Source of the DNA: Enterobacter asburiae
GTDB lineage: Bacteria > Pseudomonadota > Gammaproteobacteria > Enterobacterales > Enterobacteriaceae
Direction of reading: 5' to 3'
Length of the DNA: 64,000 nt
NCBI RefSeq assembly: GCF_007035645.1
Contig: NZ_AP019632.1
Span: forward strand, 4,030,001 to 4,094,000
The notes beneath the pieces are model-generated. The model worked only from the letters and a program-made list of their open reading frames with translations, did not search any database and had not been told where the DNA came from. The translations under genes and the position numbers were made by a program. Positions 38,264 to 47,762 of the stretch are shown one piece after another. Within the stretch, counting starts at the first letter, position 1; each line of letters starts with the position of its first letter.

Positions 38264-38298
38264 GCCCGGTAAGCGCAAGCGCTACCGGGCTTTTTTTT
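38264..38298 (+). terminator. darP terminator with REP-like stem
   Basis: GCCCGGT (38264-38270)/ACCGGGC (38284-38290) with an inner AGCGC/GCGCT stem and eight Ts. It overlaps the last codon of the convergent mpl. Confidence 0.88.
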
Positions 38299-39676
38299 AC
38301 TCTGCGGCTGCCGCTTCCGCTTTCTTCGCCAGACCGTCCAGCAGCTTCTGATGGATCCCACCAAAACCGCCGTTGCTCATCACCAGAATGTGATCGCCAG
38401 GCTGAGCGGCTTTCACCACCATATCCGCGAGCGCATCCACATCCGCGCTCCAGTGCGCGGGCTGAATGCAGGCATCGGCCACTTCGGCCACCTGCCACGG
38501 AATATGCTGCGGCTGCAGCAGGAAGACCTCATCGGCACGTCCTAACGACGGCGCGAGATCATCTTTGCAGATACCCATCTTCATGGTGTTCGAGCGCGGT
38601 TCCAGCACCGCCAGAATGCGGGCTGTGCCGCCGACCTTGCCGCGCAGGGCGGCAAGCGTTGCCAGAATGGCCGTTGGGTGGTGTGCAAAATCGTCATATA
38701 CGGTCACGCCGTGGGCTTCACCGCGCAGTTCCAGACGACGACGGGCGTTAATGAACGAGCCCAGCGCATTGGCCGCATCCGCAGGCAGAACGCCAACGTG
38801 ACGCGCCGCAGCAATAGCCATCAGGCCGTTGTGCATGTTGTGCTCGCCCACCAGGCCCCACTTCACCTCACCCACTTTTTCACCGTCGAGCAGCACTTCC
38901 CACTCGGAGGCATCGGCGTTGAGTTTCTTCGCCTGCCAGTGGCCCTGCTCGCCCACCAGCTCCTGCTCGCTCCAGCAGCCCATCGCCATCGTCTGCTTCA
39001 GGTTGATGTCGTTCTCCGGCAGGATGATGCGCCCCTGGCCCGGAACAATGCGCACCAGGTGGTGGAACTGTTTCTGGATCGCTTTCAGGTCGTCAAAAAT
39101 ATCCGCGTGGTCGAACTCAAGGTTGTTGAGGATCAGCGTGCGCGGGCAGTAATGCACGAACTTGGAGCGTTTGTCGAAGAACGCGCAGTCGTATTCGTCG
39201 GCTTCGATCACGAAGAACGGGCTGTCACCCAGACGCGCAGAAACGTCGAAATTACCCGGTACGCCGCCAATCACGAAGCCCGGCTTGTAGCCGCAGGCTT
39301 CGAGGATCCAGGTCGCCATGCCCGCGGTCGTGGTTTTGCCATGGGTACCGGCAACGGCAACCACCCAGCGGTCGCGCAGGACGAAGTCATGCAGCCACTG
39401 CGGGCCGGACATGAACGGAATATTGCGTTCCAGAACCGCCTCGACGCACGGATTGCCGCGGGTCATGGCGTTGCCGATGATCACCAGGTCCGGCTCGGGA
39501 TCCAGCTGGCTGGCATCGTAGCCCTGAATTAACGAGATGCCCTGTTTCTCCAGAAGTGTGCTCATTGGCGGATACACATTGGCGTCCGAACCTGTCACTT
39601 CATGGCCCAGCGAGCGCGCCAGCATTGCCAGTCCGCCCATGAAAGTGCCACAAATCCCCAATATATGAATGCGCAT
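38297..39676 (-). CDS. mpl: UDP-MurNAc:L-Ala-gamma-D-Glu-meso-DAP ligase
   Basis: Recycles the cell-wall tripeptide by joining it to UDP-N-acetylmuramic acid. The 459-aa Mur-ligase has an N-terminal Rossmann domain (MRIHILGICGTFMGGLA), the ATP loop GTHGKTTTAGM (about 110-120), a central domain and the C-terminal DDFAHHPTA motif. Length and order match E. coli Mpl. Convergent with darP and divergent from fbp. Confidence 0.96.
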   Translation of the reverse strand: MRIHILGICGTFMGGLAMLARSLGHEVTGSDANVYPPMSTLLEKQGISLIQGYDASQLDPEPDLVIIGNAMTRGNPCVEAVLERNIPFMSGPQWLHDFVLRDRWVVAVAGTHGKTTTAGMATWILEACGYKPGFVIGGVPGNFDVSARLGDSPFFVIEADEYDCAFFDKRSKFVHYCPRTLILNNLEFDHADIFDDLKAIQKQFHHLVRIVPGQGRIILPENDINLKQTMAMGCWSEQELVGEQGHWQAKKLNADASEWEVLLDGEKVGEVKWGLVGEHNMHNGLMAIAAARHVGVLPADAANALGSFINARRRLELRGEAHGVTVYDDFAHHPTAILATLAALRGKVGGTARILAVLEPRSNTMKMGICKDDLAPSLGRADEVFLLQPQHIPWQVAEVADACIQPAHWSADVDALADMVVKAAQPGDHILVMSNGGFGGIHQKLLDGLAKKAEAAAAE

Positions 39677-39873
39677 ACGTCACTATCCTTCTTCAATGTG
39701 GCGCACATTTTACTCACATGTTAGCGGCTGTGAAACGCATTTCAGGTAAATCCGTATGTTGCTGGCGCGATTCACCTCTGCGCTAATATTTGAATGTTTG
39801 TTAAGATTGTTGGGCTTTAGTCGTTTTAGTGAACATACAATCGCTCTACTCACAAAGATGCAGGGAAAGTGTT

Positions 39874-40872
39874 ATGAAAACGTTAGGTGAATTTATTGTC
39901 GAAAAGCAGCACGAGTTCTCTCATGCTACCGGTGAACTCACTGCTTTGCTGTCGGCAATAAAGCTGGGCGCTAAGATCATCCACCGCGATATCAACAAGG
40001 CCGGTCTGGTCGATATCCTGGGTGCCAGCGGTGCCGAGAACGTTCAGGGCGAGGTTCAACAGAAGCTCGATCTGTTCGCAAATGAAAAATTGAAAGCTGC
40101 ACTGCGCGCGCGCGACATCGTTGCGGGTATCGCCTCTGAAGAAGAAGATGAAATTGTTGTTTTCGAAGGGTGTGAACACGCTAAATACGTTGTTCTGATG
40201 GATCCGCTCGACGGCTCCTCAAACATCGACGTTAACGTTTCTGTCGGTACCATTTTCTCCATCTACCGCCGCGTCACGCCTGTTGGCACGCCGGTGACCG
40301 AAGAAGATTTCCTGCAGCCGGGCATTAACCAGGTTGCTGCCGGTTACGTCGTTTATGGCTCCTCCACCATGCTGGTGTACACCACCGGCTGCGGAGTTCA
40401 CGCCTTTACGTACGATCCTTCACTGGGCGTTTTCTGCCTGAGCCAGGAACGCATGCGCTTCCCGGAGAAGGGCAACACCTACTCCATCAACGAAGGCAAC
40501 TACATCCGCTTCCCGAACGGCGTGAAGAAGTACATTAAATTCTGCCAGGAAGAAGATAAAGCGACCCAGCGCCCGTACACGTCCCGCTATATTGGCTCTC
40601 TGGTCGCGGATTTCCACCGTAACCTGCTGAAAGGCGGTATCTACCTCTACCCAAGCACCGCCAGCCACCCGGACGGGAAGCTGCGCCTGCTGTACGAGTG
40701 CAACCCGATGGCGTTCCTCGCCGAACAGGCGGGCGGCAAGGCGAGCGACGGTAAAGAGCGTATTCTGGATATCGTGCCGGAAAGCCTTCACCAGCGCCGT
40801 TCATTCTTCGTCGGCAACAACCACATGGTTGAAGACGTTGAACGTTTTATCCGTGAGTATCCGGACGCGTAA
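39874..40872 (+). CDS. fbp: Fructose-1,6-bisphosphatase, class I
   Basis: Hydrolyses fructose-1,6-bisphosphate in gluconeogenesis; inhibited by AMP in E. coli. The 332-aa product has the metal/phosphate motif [10 protein letters not shown] (about 110-119), EEEDE upstream of it, and the substrate region [11 protein letters not shown]. Start at 39874 ([15 protein letters not shown]) with AGGGAAA upstream; 15 earlier codons are open. Divergent from mpl over 197 bp. Confidence 0.97.
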   Translation: MKTLGEFIVEKQHEFSHATGELTALLSAIKLGAKIIHRDINKAGLVDILGASGAENVQGEVQQKLDLFANEKLKAALRARDIVAGIASEEEDEIVVFEGCEHAKYVVLMDPLDGSSNIDVNVSVGTIFSIYRRVTPVGTPVTEEDFLQPGINQVAAGYVVYGSSTMLVYTTGCGVHAFTYDPSLGVFCLSQERMRFPEKGNTYSINEGNYIRFPNGVKKYIKFCQEEDKATQRPYTSRYIGSLVADFHRNLLKGGIYLYPSTASHPDGKLRLLYECNPMAFLAEQAGGKASDGKERILDIVPESLHQRRSFFVGNNHMVEDVERFIREYPDA

Positions 40873-41022
40873 TGCCTCTCTACAGGGGAGCTGTTCTGGC
40901 TCCCCTGGTCATTTATATGTTTTACCGTATAAGTGTTTATAAAAAACAGGCTTTAATATTCACCACTGCTCCTGCATTATTTCCATAACAGTTTGACAGA
41001 TATTTCGTGGAGCAGAATCGCA

Positions 41023-41379
41023 ATGAACAATTATTCCCGTGCTAATACCGGCATTGATTTAAATCTTATCCCTGTATTTATTGAAATCGTCCGCTGCGGC
41101 AGCATGGCAAAAGCCTCTTTGCGTCTGGAGATGTCACGTCCGGCGGTGAGCCTGGCCTTAAAGCGCTTTAATCAACTCTTTGATGAACCGTTATTTTTCC
41201 GCAAAGGTTTATATCTTGAACCGACGGAAAAAGCGTTAGCTTTAACCAGCTCACTGGAAATATTAATGGGTGAAATTCACGATAATATTGCGGCAGTTAA
41301 TTCCGGAAAAAATAAAACCCCGGCACAGAACGTACCGGGGCTGGGTAATATTATGCAGCGGTCTGAGTCGTCACTTTGA
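41023..41379 (+). pseudogene. LysR-type regulator reduced to its DNA-binding domain
   Basis: A 118-aa product whose first 90 residues form a clear LysR-type winged helix (GIDLNLIPVFIEIVRCGSMA..., SRPAVSLALKRFNQLFDEPLF), most like the LeuO/NhaR branch. The roughly 200-residue effector domain is absent: after the linker helix the frame runs through the terminator of the neighbouring chemoreceptor gene and stops 28 bases inside that gene on the other strand. Either a truncated remnant or a free DNA-binding protein. Start at 41023 has GGAG about 9 bases upstream. Confidence 0.6.
41305..41340 (-). terminator. Terminator of the chemoreceptor gene
   Basis: CCCCGG (41318-41323)/CCGGGG (41335-41340) stem followed on the minus strand by TTTTATTTTTT. 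It lies within the open frame of the LysR fragment. Confidence 0.85.
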
Positions 41380-42922
41380 ATGATGACATGGCTTCCATCA
41401 GCTGACGCGACTGCTCCTCAAGAGAGCGGGTCGCGGCGGAGGATTGCTGCACCAGCGCGGCATTCTGCTGCGCGGTTTCGTCCATCTGATTCACCGCAAT
41501 ATTCACCTGCTCAATGCCGCGGCTCTGCTCCTGAGACGCGGTCGCAATCTCACGCATCAGTTTGGTCATGCGCAGCACTTCTGTTGCGATCTCGTCCATC
41601 GTTTCGCCAGCCTGCTGGGCCAGCTCGCTGCCCTCGTTAACGTGGGTCTGCGAATCACTGATAAGCGATCGGATCTCTTTCGCCGCGTCGGCGCTGCGGC
41701 TGGCGAGGTTTCGCACTTCGCCCGCGACGACGGCAAACCCGCGCCCCTGCTCGCCCGCGCGCGCCGCTTCCACGGAGGCGTTAAGCGCCAGAATATTGGT
41801 CTGGAAGGCAATACCGTCGATCACGCTCAGGATGTCGGCGATGCGCGCCGAACTGCCGGAGATATCGCGCATTTTTTCAATTACGTAGCAGACCATTTCG
41901 CTGCCGTGATCGGCCGTGTCGGACACCGACTTCGCCAGCTGGTGCGCCTGCTCGGCGTTATCGGCGTTGAGCTTCACCGTCGCGGTGATCTGTTCCATGC
42001 TGGCCGCCGTCTGCTCCAGCGACGTGGCGGTGGATTCCGTACGCTCGGCAAGATCGCGGTTTCCCAGCGTCAGCTCGCGGCTACCGGTGTCAATTTGCGA
42101 GCTGGCATCGCGTACCCGCATAACCGAGTTCATCAGCGACTGCCGCATCTCCTCTATCACCGCATTGAGGCGGTTAAACTCCTGGCTCGCGGGTGCATTC
42201 AGCGTATGGGTTAAATCCCCCGCCGCCACGTTCTCCAGCTGAGCGATCGATGCAGAGAGCGGCTTGAGCAGCATATGGCGCAGCACCAGCCACGCGAGCA
42301 CGATAATGCCCGCCGTCAGCAGCGCTGCGACGATAATCAGGATCAGTACGCGGGTTTTACTCGCCTGCACGGCGCTCACTTCCGCCTGACCACGCGCTTC
42401 GCTCCATTTCTGAAACGCCTGCATGTCGTTATCAAACTGCTTCGCCACCGGAATCAGCGTCTTCTCCAGAAGATCGTAGTACCCGTCCGCGCTCTGATCA
42501 TTCAGGGTTTTCAGCATCGGGTTGATCCCCTGCTGGCTATACGTCGCCAGGCTGGCCGCCACTTTATCGAGCAGCTGTTGTCCCTGCTCGTCAGCCACGC
42601 CGCCGTCGATCACGCCTTTCAGCGTTTTCTGGGCCAGGGCAACTTCCTGATTGATGTTTTTAACCGCTTTGGCCGCATCGTCCAGCATGCCGATTTCCAT
42701 CAGGCGGACGGCCTGGCCCGCCTCATTGCGCGCGCGCAGGATCAGCGTATAGCCTGAATTAAGCTGCACCATCTGCTCACCCTGAAGGTGATTAATACGC
42801 TGCAGTGAAGAAGAACTCTGTGTGAGGGCATAAATGCCAATGCCGCTGACAATCAGCAGCAGAAGGGTCATAACGGCCAGTAAAGAGAGCAAGCCGGTAC
42901 GAATCGATAGCGTTTTAAGCAT
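41351..42922 (-). CDS. Methyl-accepting chemotaxis protein
   Basis: An inner-membrane chemoreceptor (523 aa). Layout: first membrane segment (about 11-32), periplasmic four-helix Tar-type ligand domain (to about 190), second membrane segment (about 192-214), HAMP (about 215-270) and the cytoplasmic signalling coil, with the hairpin tip EAARAGEQGRGFAVVAGEVR. Methylation-type Gln/Glu pairs are visible (TSLEQTAASMEQI). The C-terminus ends TTQTAA, without the NWETF-like pentapeptide that binds CheR/CheB, so it resembles a low-abundance receptor such as Trg. Ligand unknown. Driven by a sigma-28-type promoter. Confidence 0.93.
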   Translation of the reverse strand: MLKTLSIRTGLLSLLAVMTLLLLIVSGIGIYALTQSSSSLQRINHLQGEQMVQLNSGYTLILRARNEAGQAVRLMEIGMLDDAAKAVKNINQEVALAQKTLKGVIDGGVADEQGQQLLDKVAASLATYSQQGINPMLKTLNDQSADGYYDLLEKTLIPVAKQFDNDMQAFQKWSEARGQAEVSAVQASKTRVLILIIVAALLTAGIIVLAWLVLRHMLLKPLSASIAQLENVAAGDLTHTLNAPASQEFNRLNAVIEEMRQSLMNSVMRVRDASSQIDTGSRELTLGNRDLAERTESTATSLEQTAASMEQITATVKLNADNAEQAHQLAKSVSDTADHGSEMVCYVIEKMRDISGSSARIADILSVIDGIAFQTNILALNASVEAARAGEQGRGFAVVAGEVRNLASRSADAAKEIRSLISDSQTHVNEGSELAQQAGETMDEIATEVLRMTKLMREIATASQEQSRGIEQVNIAVNQMDETAQQNAALVQQSSAATRSLEEQSRQLMEAMSSFKVTTQTAA

Positions 42923-42967
42923 GATATTATTTCCGGTAGCGAGATATTTCTGGGCATAAAAAAAGAG

Positions 42968-42994
42968 TATCGGCCGCTACCGGAAAATGTTTAG
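42968..42994 (-). promoter_or_regulatory. Sigma-28 (FliA) promoter of the chemoreceptor gene
   Basis: Minus strand TAAA (42994-42991), 15-bp spacer, GCCGATAC (42975-42968): near-perfect against the FliA consensus TAAA-N15-GCCGATAA. It puts the gene in the flagellar class 3 regulon. Confidence 0.9.
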
Positions 42995-43015
42995 ACTTTA
43001 AGCAAATTCAGCGTG

Positions 43016-44017
43016 TTATCGCTCTGTTACCGATGTGTTTACGCGGGTAACAGGTGAGCTTTGGCGGTTCTCCCAGAGCACCGTCAGGCCACGCTGCAGG
43101 GCAATAAAAATAAACAGCAGAATGCCGATGGCGATCTTCGTCCACCAGGAGCTGAGCGTGCCGTCAAAGTTGATATAGGTTTGTATCAGCCCCTGGATCG
43201 CCACGCCGAACAGCGTTCCCAGCACCGTCCCCACCCCGCCGCTGAGCAGCGTGCCGCCAATGACCACAGAAGCAATCGCATCCAGCTCAACGCCCACGCC
43301 TGCAAGGGCATAGCCCGCCTGGGTATACACCGAGAAGACGATCCCCGCCAGCGTCGCCAGGCCGGTCGAGAGCATATAGATGCGGATGGTGGTGCTGCGG
43401 GTGGAGATCCCCATCAGGTTTGCCGACGTGGCGTTACCGCCGATGGCGTAAACCTGGTTGCCAAACCGGGTACGGTGGGCGAGGAAGATGCCAATCACCA
43501 CCACGCCCAGCATCAGCAGCCCCATCGCGCTCAGGCGGCCGCCGCCGGGAATTTTCCACGCCAGGCTGGAGAGCGTGTCGTACACCGGATGGTTAATCGG
43601 AATCGACTCTTCCGACACCAGGTAGCTCACCCCGCGCAGGAAGAACATCCCGGCGAGAGTAATGATAAACGCCGGGATTTTTAACGCGTCGATCAGCAGC
43701 CCCATAAAGGCACCAAACGCGCAGCCCATCGCCAGCACCAGCGGAAACGCCACCAGCGGAGAGATGCCCCAGAAGCCGATCGCCTTCGCGAGGAACACGC
43801 CCGTAAACGCGATCACCGAGCCAACGGAGAGATCGATCCCGCCGGAGAGGATCACAAAGGTCATCCCGACGGCGATGATGCCTAAAAAGGCGTTATCGGT
43901 CAGGATATTGCAAATCACGCGGGTCGAGGCAAAACCGGGGAATTGGGTGAGGCAGTAGAGATACCCCAGCACAAACACGCCCAGCGTGATCATCAACGGT
44001 AAATTACGTTTTATCAT
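43016..44017 (-). CDS. yjfF: Galactofuranose ABC transporter permease YjfF
   Basis: One of two inner-membrane permeases of the YtfQRT-YjfF importer (E. coli: galactofuranose). The 333-aa protein belongs to the BPD_transp_2 (ribose/AraH) family, with MIKRNLPLMITLGVFVLGYLYC at the start and GGIDLSVGSVIAFTGV as family motif. It is nearly identical to E. coli YjfF. Its start lies within the 3' end of ytfT (14-bp overlap), showing coupled translation. Last gene of the operon. Confidence 0.95.
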   Translation of the reverse strand: MIKRNLPLMITLGVFVLGYLYCLTQFPGFASTRVICNILTDNAFLGIIAVGMTFVILSGGIDLSVGSVIAFTGVFLAKAIGFWGISPLVAFPLVLAMGCAFGAFMGLLIDALKIPAFIITLAGMFFLRGVSYLVSEESIPINHPVYDTLSSLAWKIPGGGRLSAMGLLMLGVVVIGIFLAHRTRFGNQVYAIGGNATSANLMGISTRSTTIRIYMLSTGLATLAGIVFSVYTQAGYALAGVGVELDAIASVVIGGTLLSGGVGTVLGTLFGVAIQGLIQTYINFDGTLSSWWTKIAIGILLFIFIALQRGLTVLWENRQSSPVTRVNTSVTER

Positions 44018-45029
44018 GGCCACGGATCCCCTTAATGATGCTGACAAAGCGCGGCGACTGGACGATCAGCACGCAGAGCACGACCACCGCTTTCACCACC
44101 TGGTTGAGTTCCGGCTGGAACCCCGAAAGCAGGATCCCGGTGTTCATTCCCTGAATGATCAGCGCGCCAATCACCGAGAGCAGCAGGTTAAAGCGCCCGC
44201 CCATCAGCGATCCACCGCCGATCACCACCGCGAGGATCGCGTCCAGCTCCAGCCAGAGCCCCGCGTTGTTGGCATCGGCCCCGCGAATATCCGCCGCGAC
44301 GATGACCCCGGCGATGGCGGCGCAGACGCCGCTCAGCACGTAGGTCAGCATCACCATCAGCCGGGTGTTGACCCCGGCGTTGCGCGCGGCGCGGATGTTG
44401 ATCCCGACGGCTTCAATGAACATGCCCAGCGCCGTTTTGCGGGTGAAAAGCCAGAAGACAACGAGCGTGACCAGGGCAACGATCACCGGCGTCGGGAAGA
44501 ACAGAAGGTTGCCGCTCCCGATCCACGCCAGGCTCGGCGAGTTAAAGGTGACAATCTGCCCGGAGGTAATCAGCTGCGCCACGCCGCGCCCGGCCACCAT
44601 TAAGATAAGGGTGGCGACAAAGGGCTGAATTTTCAGCACCGCCACCAGAATGCCGTTCCATAATCCGGCCAGCACGCCGGTGCCTAAGGCCGCCAGCAGT
44701 ACCACCGGCAGGCTGTGTCCGGACACGGTCATGGAAGCTGCCGTGGCCCCGGCGATGGCCATCACCGCGCCGACGGAGAGGTCAATCCCGCCGGTGGCGA
44801 TGACCAGCGTCATCCCGATAGCCAGCAGCGCCACCGGCGCGGCACGGTTTAGAATGTCTATCGGGCTGCCAAACAGGCGACCATCCTGCACGATAATCTG
44901 GAAGAAATGCGGCGCGACCAGGCTATCAACCAGCAGAACCACCAGCAGCGCTGCGATTTGCGGCGTGCCGGTTGGCCAGCTGAATCGGCGCTTTGACTCA
45001 CCGGTTTGCGAAAGCGAACGGGGCATCAC
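44004..45029 (-). CDS. ytfT: Galactofuranose ABC transporter permease YtfT
   Basis: The second permease of the importer (341 aa), same family as YjfF, with GGIDLSVGAVMAIAGATAAS. It matches E. coli YtfT throughout. A GTG at 45029 is placed 6 bases after AAGGAG and directly followed by an ATG (45026); either may be used. It begins 10 bases after the end of ytfR. Confidence 0.95.
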   Translation of the reverse strand: MMPRSLSQTGESKRRFSWPTGTPQIAALLVVLLVDSLVAPHFFQIIVQDGRLFGSPIDILNRAAPVALLAIGMTLVIATGGIDLSVGAVMAIAGATAASMTVSGHSLPVVLLAALGTGVLAGLWNGILVAVLKIQPFVATLILMVAGRGVAQLITSGQIVTFNSPSLAWIGSGNLLFFPTPVIVALVTLVVFWLFTRKTALGMFIEAVGINIRAARNAGVNTRLMVMLTYVLSGVCAAIAGVIVAADIRGADANNAGLWLELDAILAVVIGGGSLMGGRFNLLLSVIGALIIQGMNTGILLSGFQPELNQVVKAVVVLCVLIVQSPRFVSIIKGIRGHDKT

Positions 45030-45039
45030 GATTTACTCC

Positions 45040-46542
45040 TTATGCCGCGATGGCATTCATGATCGCCGGAACGGACAGCTTATCCAGCGGGATCTCTGCC
45101 ACCTGTTTGCGATCGCGCATGATGATGACGCGATCGGCATATCCCACCAGCTCCTCCAGCTCGGACGAAATAACCAGCAGCGCCAGACCGTCCGCGCACA
45201 GGGTTTCGATAAGCCGGATAATTTCGGCGTGCGCCCCCACGTCAATGCCGCGGGTCGGTTCGTCGAGGATCAGGAACTGGGGTTTGGTCAGCAGCCAGCG
45301 GGAGAGCAGCACCTTCTGCTGGTTGCCGCCGGAGAGGAACTCGATAGGCTGTTCCGCGCTCGGGGTACGAATACCCAGCTGACGGATAAAGCGCTCGGCA
45401 ATGGCGTTTTGCTCTTTACGGGGGATCGGGCGCAGCCAGCCGCGCTGGGCCTGCAGCGCCAGAATGATATTTTCCCGCACCGAGGCCGCGGCAATAATGC
45501 CGTCCGTTTTTCGGTCTTCCGGGCAGAAGCCGACGCCCAGACAGGAGGCCTGATGCGGGGATCGTAAGGTTTGCGGTTTGCCCTTGATCAGCGCGCTGCC
45601 GCTGTCGGCCGGCTTGATCCCGAAGATCACCTCGGCGGTTTCGGTTCGTCCGGATCCTAACAGGCCCGCCAGCCCGACAATTTCGCCCGGGCGGACTTCC
45701 AGATTAAACGGCGATATCACGCCTTTCTTGCCGTAATCGCTGAACGCGGCGACCGGTTTCTCGCTGAGCAGCGTGCGCCCGGCGCGCTGAAGGGCGTTGG
45801 TTTCCAGCTCGCGGCCCAGCATCATTTTCACCAGCTCGATCTGCGGCAGCTCGCGGGTTTCGCGGCAGCCGACAAAGCTGCCGTTGCGCAGCACCGTGAT
45901 GCGATCGCTTACCTCATATACCTGATCGAGGAAGTGGGTAACGAAGATCAGGCTGACGCCCTGATCGCGCAGCTGGCGCATCAGGGTAAAGAGCATCTCC
46001 ACTTCCTGGGTATCGAGGCTGGCGGTGGGTTCGTCGAGGATCAGCACCTTTGCCGAGAGATCGATCGCGCGACAAATGGCGACGATCTGCTGCATCGCCA
46101 CGGAAAAGCGGTTCAGCGGCTCGCGGACGTCAAGGGAGAAGCCGTACGATTCCATCAGCTTTGTCGCCCGCGCCTCCATCTCTTTGCGGCGCAGCAGGCC
46201 AAAACGTCGCGGCTCACGGCCAATAAACAGATTATCCGCCACCGACATATTCGGCAGCAGGTTTACTTCCTGGTACACCGTCCCGATCCCCAGCTGTTGG
46301 GCATGGGCGGTATTTTTCGGCGAAATGGCGTTGCCTTCCAGCCAGATGGTGCCGCGATCGGCGTGATAAACGCCGGTGAGGGATTTAATCAGCGTCGATT
46401 TTCCCGCGCCGTTCTCGCCCAGCAGCGCCATGATCTCACCGCGCCGCAGGCTGAAATCAACGTTATCCAGCGCCTTTACGCCGGGGAAGAATTTGCTTAA
46501 GCCCTCTGTGCGGAGGATTTCCTGGTGTTGTTCAGTGGTCAT
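45040..46542 (-). CDS. ytfR: Galactofuranose ABC transporter ATPase YtfR
   Basis: A fused twin ATPase (500 aa) that drives the importer. First half: Walker A GENGAGKST (about 40-48) and Walker B LILDEPTASLD. Second half: degenerate GLLGSGRTE loop, intact LSGGNQQK signature and ILDEPTRGID. This pattern is usual for ribose-type sugar ABC ATPases. Start at 46542 (MTTEQHQEILRTEGLSK) chosen by similarity; five earlier codons are open. Separated from ytfQ by a 130-bp gap holding a paired palindromic repeat. Confidence 0.95.
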   Translation of the reverse strand: MTTEQHQEILRTEGLSKFFPGVKALDNVDFSLRRGEIMALLGENGAGKSTLIKSLTGVYHADRGTIWLEGNAISPKNTAHAQQLGIGTVYQEVNLLPNMSVADNLFIGREPRRFGLLRRKEMEARATKLMESYGFSLDVREPLNRFSVAMQQIVAICRAIDLSAKVLILDEPTASLDTQEVEMLFTLMRQLRDQGVSLIFVTHFLDQVYEVSDRITVLRNGSFVGCRETRELPQIELVKMMLGRELETNALQRAGRTLLSEKPVAAFSDYGKKGVISPFNLEVRPGEIVGLAGLLGSGRTETAEVIFGIKPADSGSALIKGKPQTLRSPHQASCLGVGFCPEDRKTDGIIAAASVRENIILALQAQRGWLRPIPRKEQNAIAERFIRQLGIRTPSAEQPIEFLSGGNQQKVLLSRWLLTKPQFLILDEPTRGIDVGAHAEIIRLIETLCADGLALLVISSELEELVGYADRVIIMRDRKQVAEIPLDKLSVPAIMNAIAA

Positions 46543-46550
46543 GGTTTTCC

Positions 46551-46666
46551 CCCTCACCCTGACCCTCTCCCCGGAGGGGAGAGGGGATTGATCGTGCCAA
46601 TTGTTAATATCCAGCTCCGCCCTGCCTTTTCCCTCTCCCCTCCGGGGAGAGGGCTGGGGTGAGGGG
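46551..46666. repeat. Paired C-rich palindromic repeats between ytfQ and ytfR
   Basis: CCCTCACCCTGACCCTCTCC...GGGGAGAGGGG, about 40 bases of spacer, then the inverted copy CCCTCTCCCC...GGGGAGAGGGCTGGGGTGAG. Arms are long enough to pair across the whole block. Confidence 0.9.
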
Positions 46667-46674
46667 CGCGGTTC

Positions 46675-47631
46675 TTAGTAGCCCATATTCTTCTTCTTCT
46701 CTAACTCTTCTTTCGCCGTATCAGGCAGGTAGAGCGTGGACTTAGTGACCGTCACCTTCTCAGGCATCGTGCCGTCCTTCTTGAATTTCTCCAGCGCGTC
46801 GAATGCCGGGCCAGCCATGTTTGGCGTCAGCTCCACGCTGGCGTTGGCTTCGCCGTCGATCATCGCTTTGTAGATGTCCGGCACGCCGTCGATAGAGCCG
46901 GTGAGGATATCTTTGCCCGGCTTCAGGCCCGCTTCTTTAATTGCCTGAATCGCACCGATCACCATGTCATCGTTGTGGGCGTAAACCATGCAGATGTTCT
47001 TGCCGTTGTTTTCAGCCTTGATGAAGCTCTCCATGACCTCTTTACCTTTACTGCGCGTAAAGTCGCCGGACTGAGAGCGGATAATCTTGATGTTTGGCGC
47101 TTTAGCGATGGCCTCAGCAAAGCCTTTTTTACGGTCGATGGCCACGCTCGCGCCGACAGTGCCCTGCAGCTCAACGACGTTACACGGCTTGCCGTCGACC
47201 TGTTTCACCAGCCAGTCGCCAATCAATTGCCCTTCAAGCACGTTGTTGGCGGTCACGGTGGTCATATAGAGGGATTTGTCTTTGACGTCGATGGAACGGT
47301 CGAGCAGGAAGACAGGGATCTCAGCGTCTTTCGCTTCCTTCAGGACGGGTTCCCAGCCGGTCGCCACGACGGGTGCAATAAAGATGGCATCCACGCCCTG
47401 GGCGATAAAGGAGCGCACGGCTTTGATCTGATTCTCTTGTTTTTGCTGACCATCGGCGATTTTCAGGGTAATGCCGCGTTTCTGAGCCTCGCTTTTCGCA
47501 ACGTTGGTTTCTGCCGCTCGCCAGCCAGATTCGGAGCCGACCTGCGAAAAACCTACGGTTAAGGGAGCGGCCATCGCCATAGACGACATGGCTGCCGAAA
47601 CTGCTGTGACAAGAAGTAAGCGCTTCCACAT
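46675..47631 (-). CDS. ytfQ: Galactofuranose-binding periplasmic protein YtfQ
   Basis: Captures galactofuranose in the periplasm for the YtfRT-YjfF importer. The 318-aa precursor has a signal peptide (1-21, MWKRLLLVTAVSAAMSSMAMA) and a ribose-binding-protein fold (GFSQVGSESGWR..., DGQQKQENQIKAVRSFIAQGVDAI, YAHNDDMVIGAIQAIKEAGL). First gene of the operon. Start at 47631; 42 further open codons run into the promoter and are rejected. Two operator-like dyads lie upstream. Confidence 0.95.
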   Translation of the reverse strand: MWKRLLLVTAVSAAMSSMAMAAPLTVGFSQVGSESGWRAAETNVAKSEAQKRGITLKIADGQQKQENQIKAVRSFIAQGVDAIFIAPVVATGWEPVLKEAKDAEIPVFLLDRSIDVKDKSLYMTTVTANNVLEGQLIGDWLVKQVDGKPCNVVELQGTVGASVAIDRKKGFAEAIAKAPNIKIIRSQSGDFTRSKGKEVMESFIKAENNGKNICMVYAHNDDMVIGAIQAIKEAGLKPGKDILTGSIDGVPDIYKAMIDGEANASVELTPNMAGPAFDALEKFKKDGTMPEKVTVTKSTLYLPDTAKEELEKKKNMGY

Positions 47632-47703
47632 ATGAGCGTCCTCGTAGGGGTGTTTATTGTTGGTTAAAAGATGTTCTGCGAAATGACTATAGCCCATGAA
47701 ATA

Positions 47704-47722
47704 TGTAACGAATTGCGTTACA
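47704..47722. promoter_or_regulatory. Dyad TGTAACG-N5-CGTTACA upstream of ytfQ
   Basis: Perfect 7-bp arms (8 bp if the flanking A and T are counted) around AATTG, 73 bp upstream of the ytfQ start. A probable operator; the binding protein is not known to me. Confidence 0.55.
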
Positions 47723-47762
47723 TCACACTTCAGAAAAGTGAATAAAACGTTAATCACAAGTT

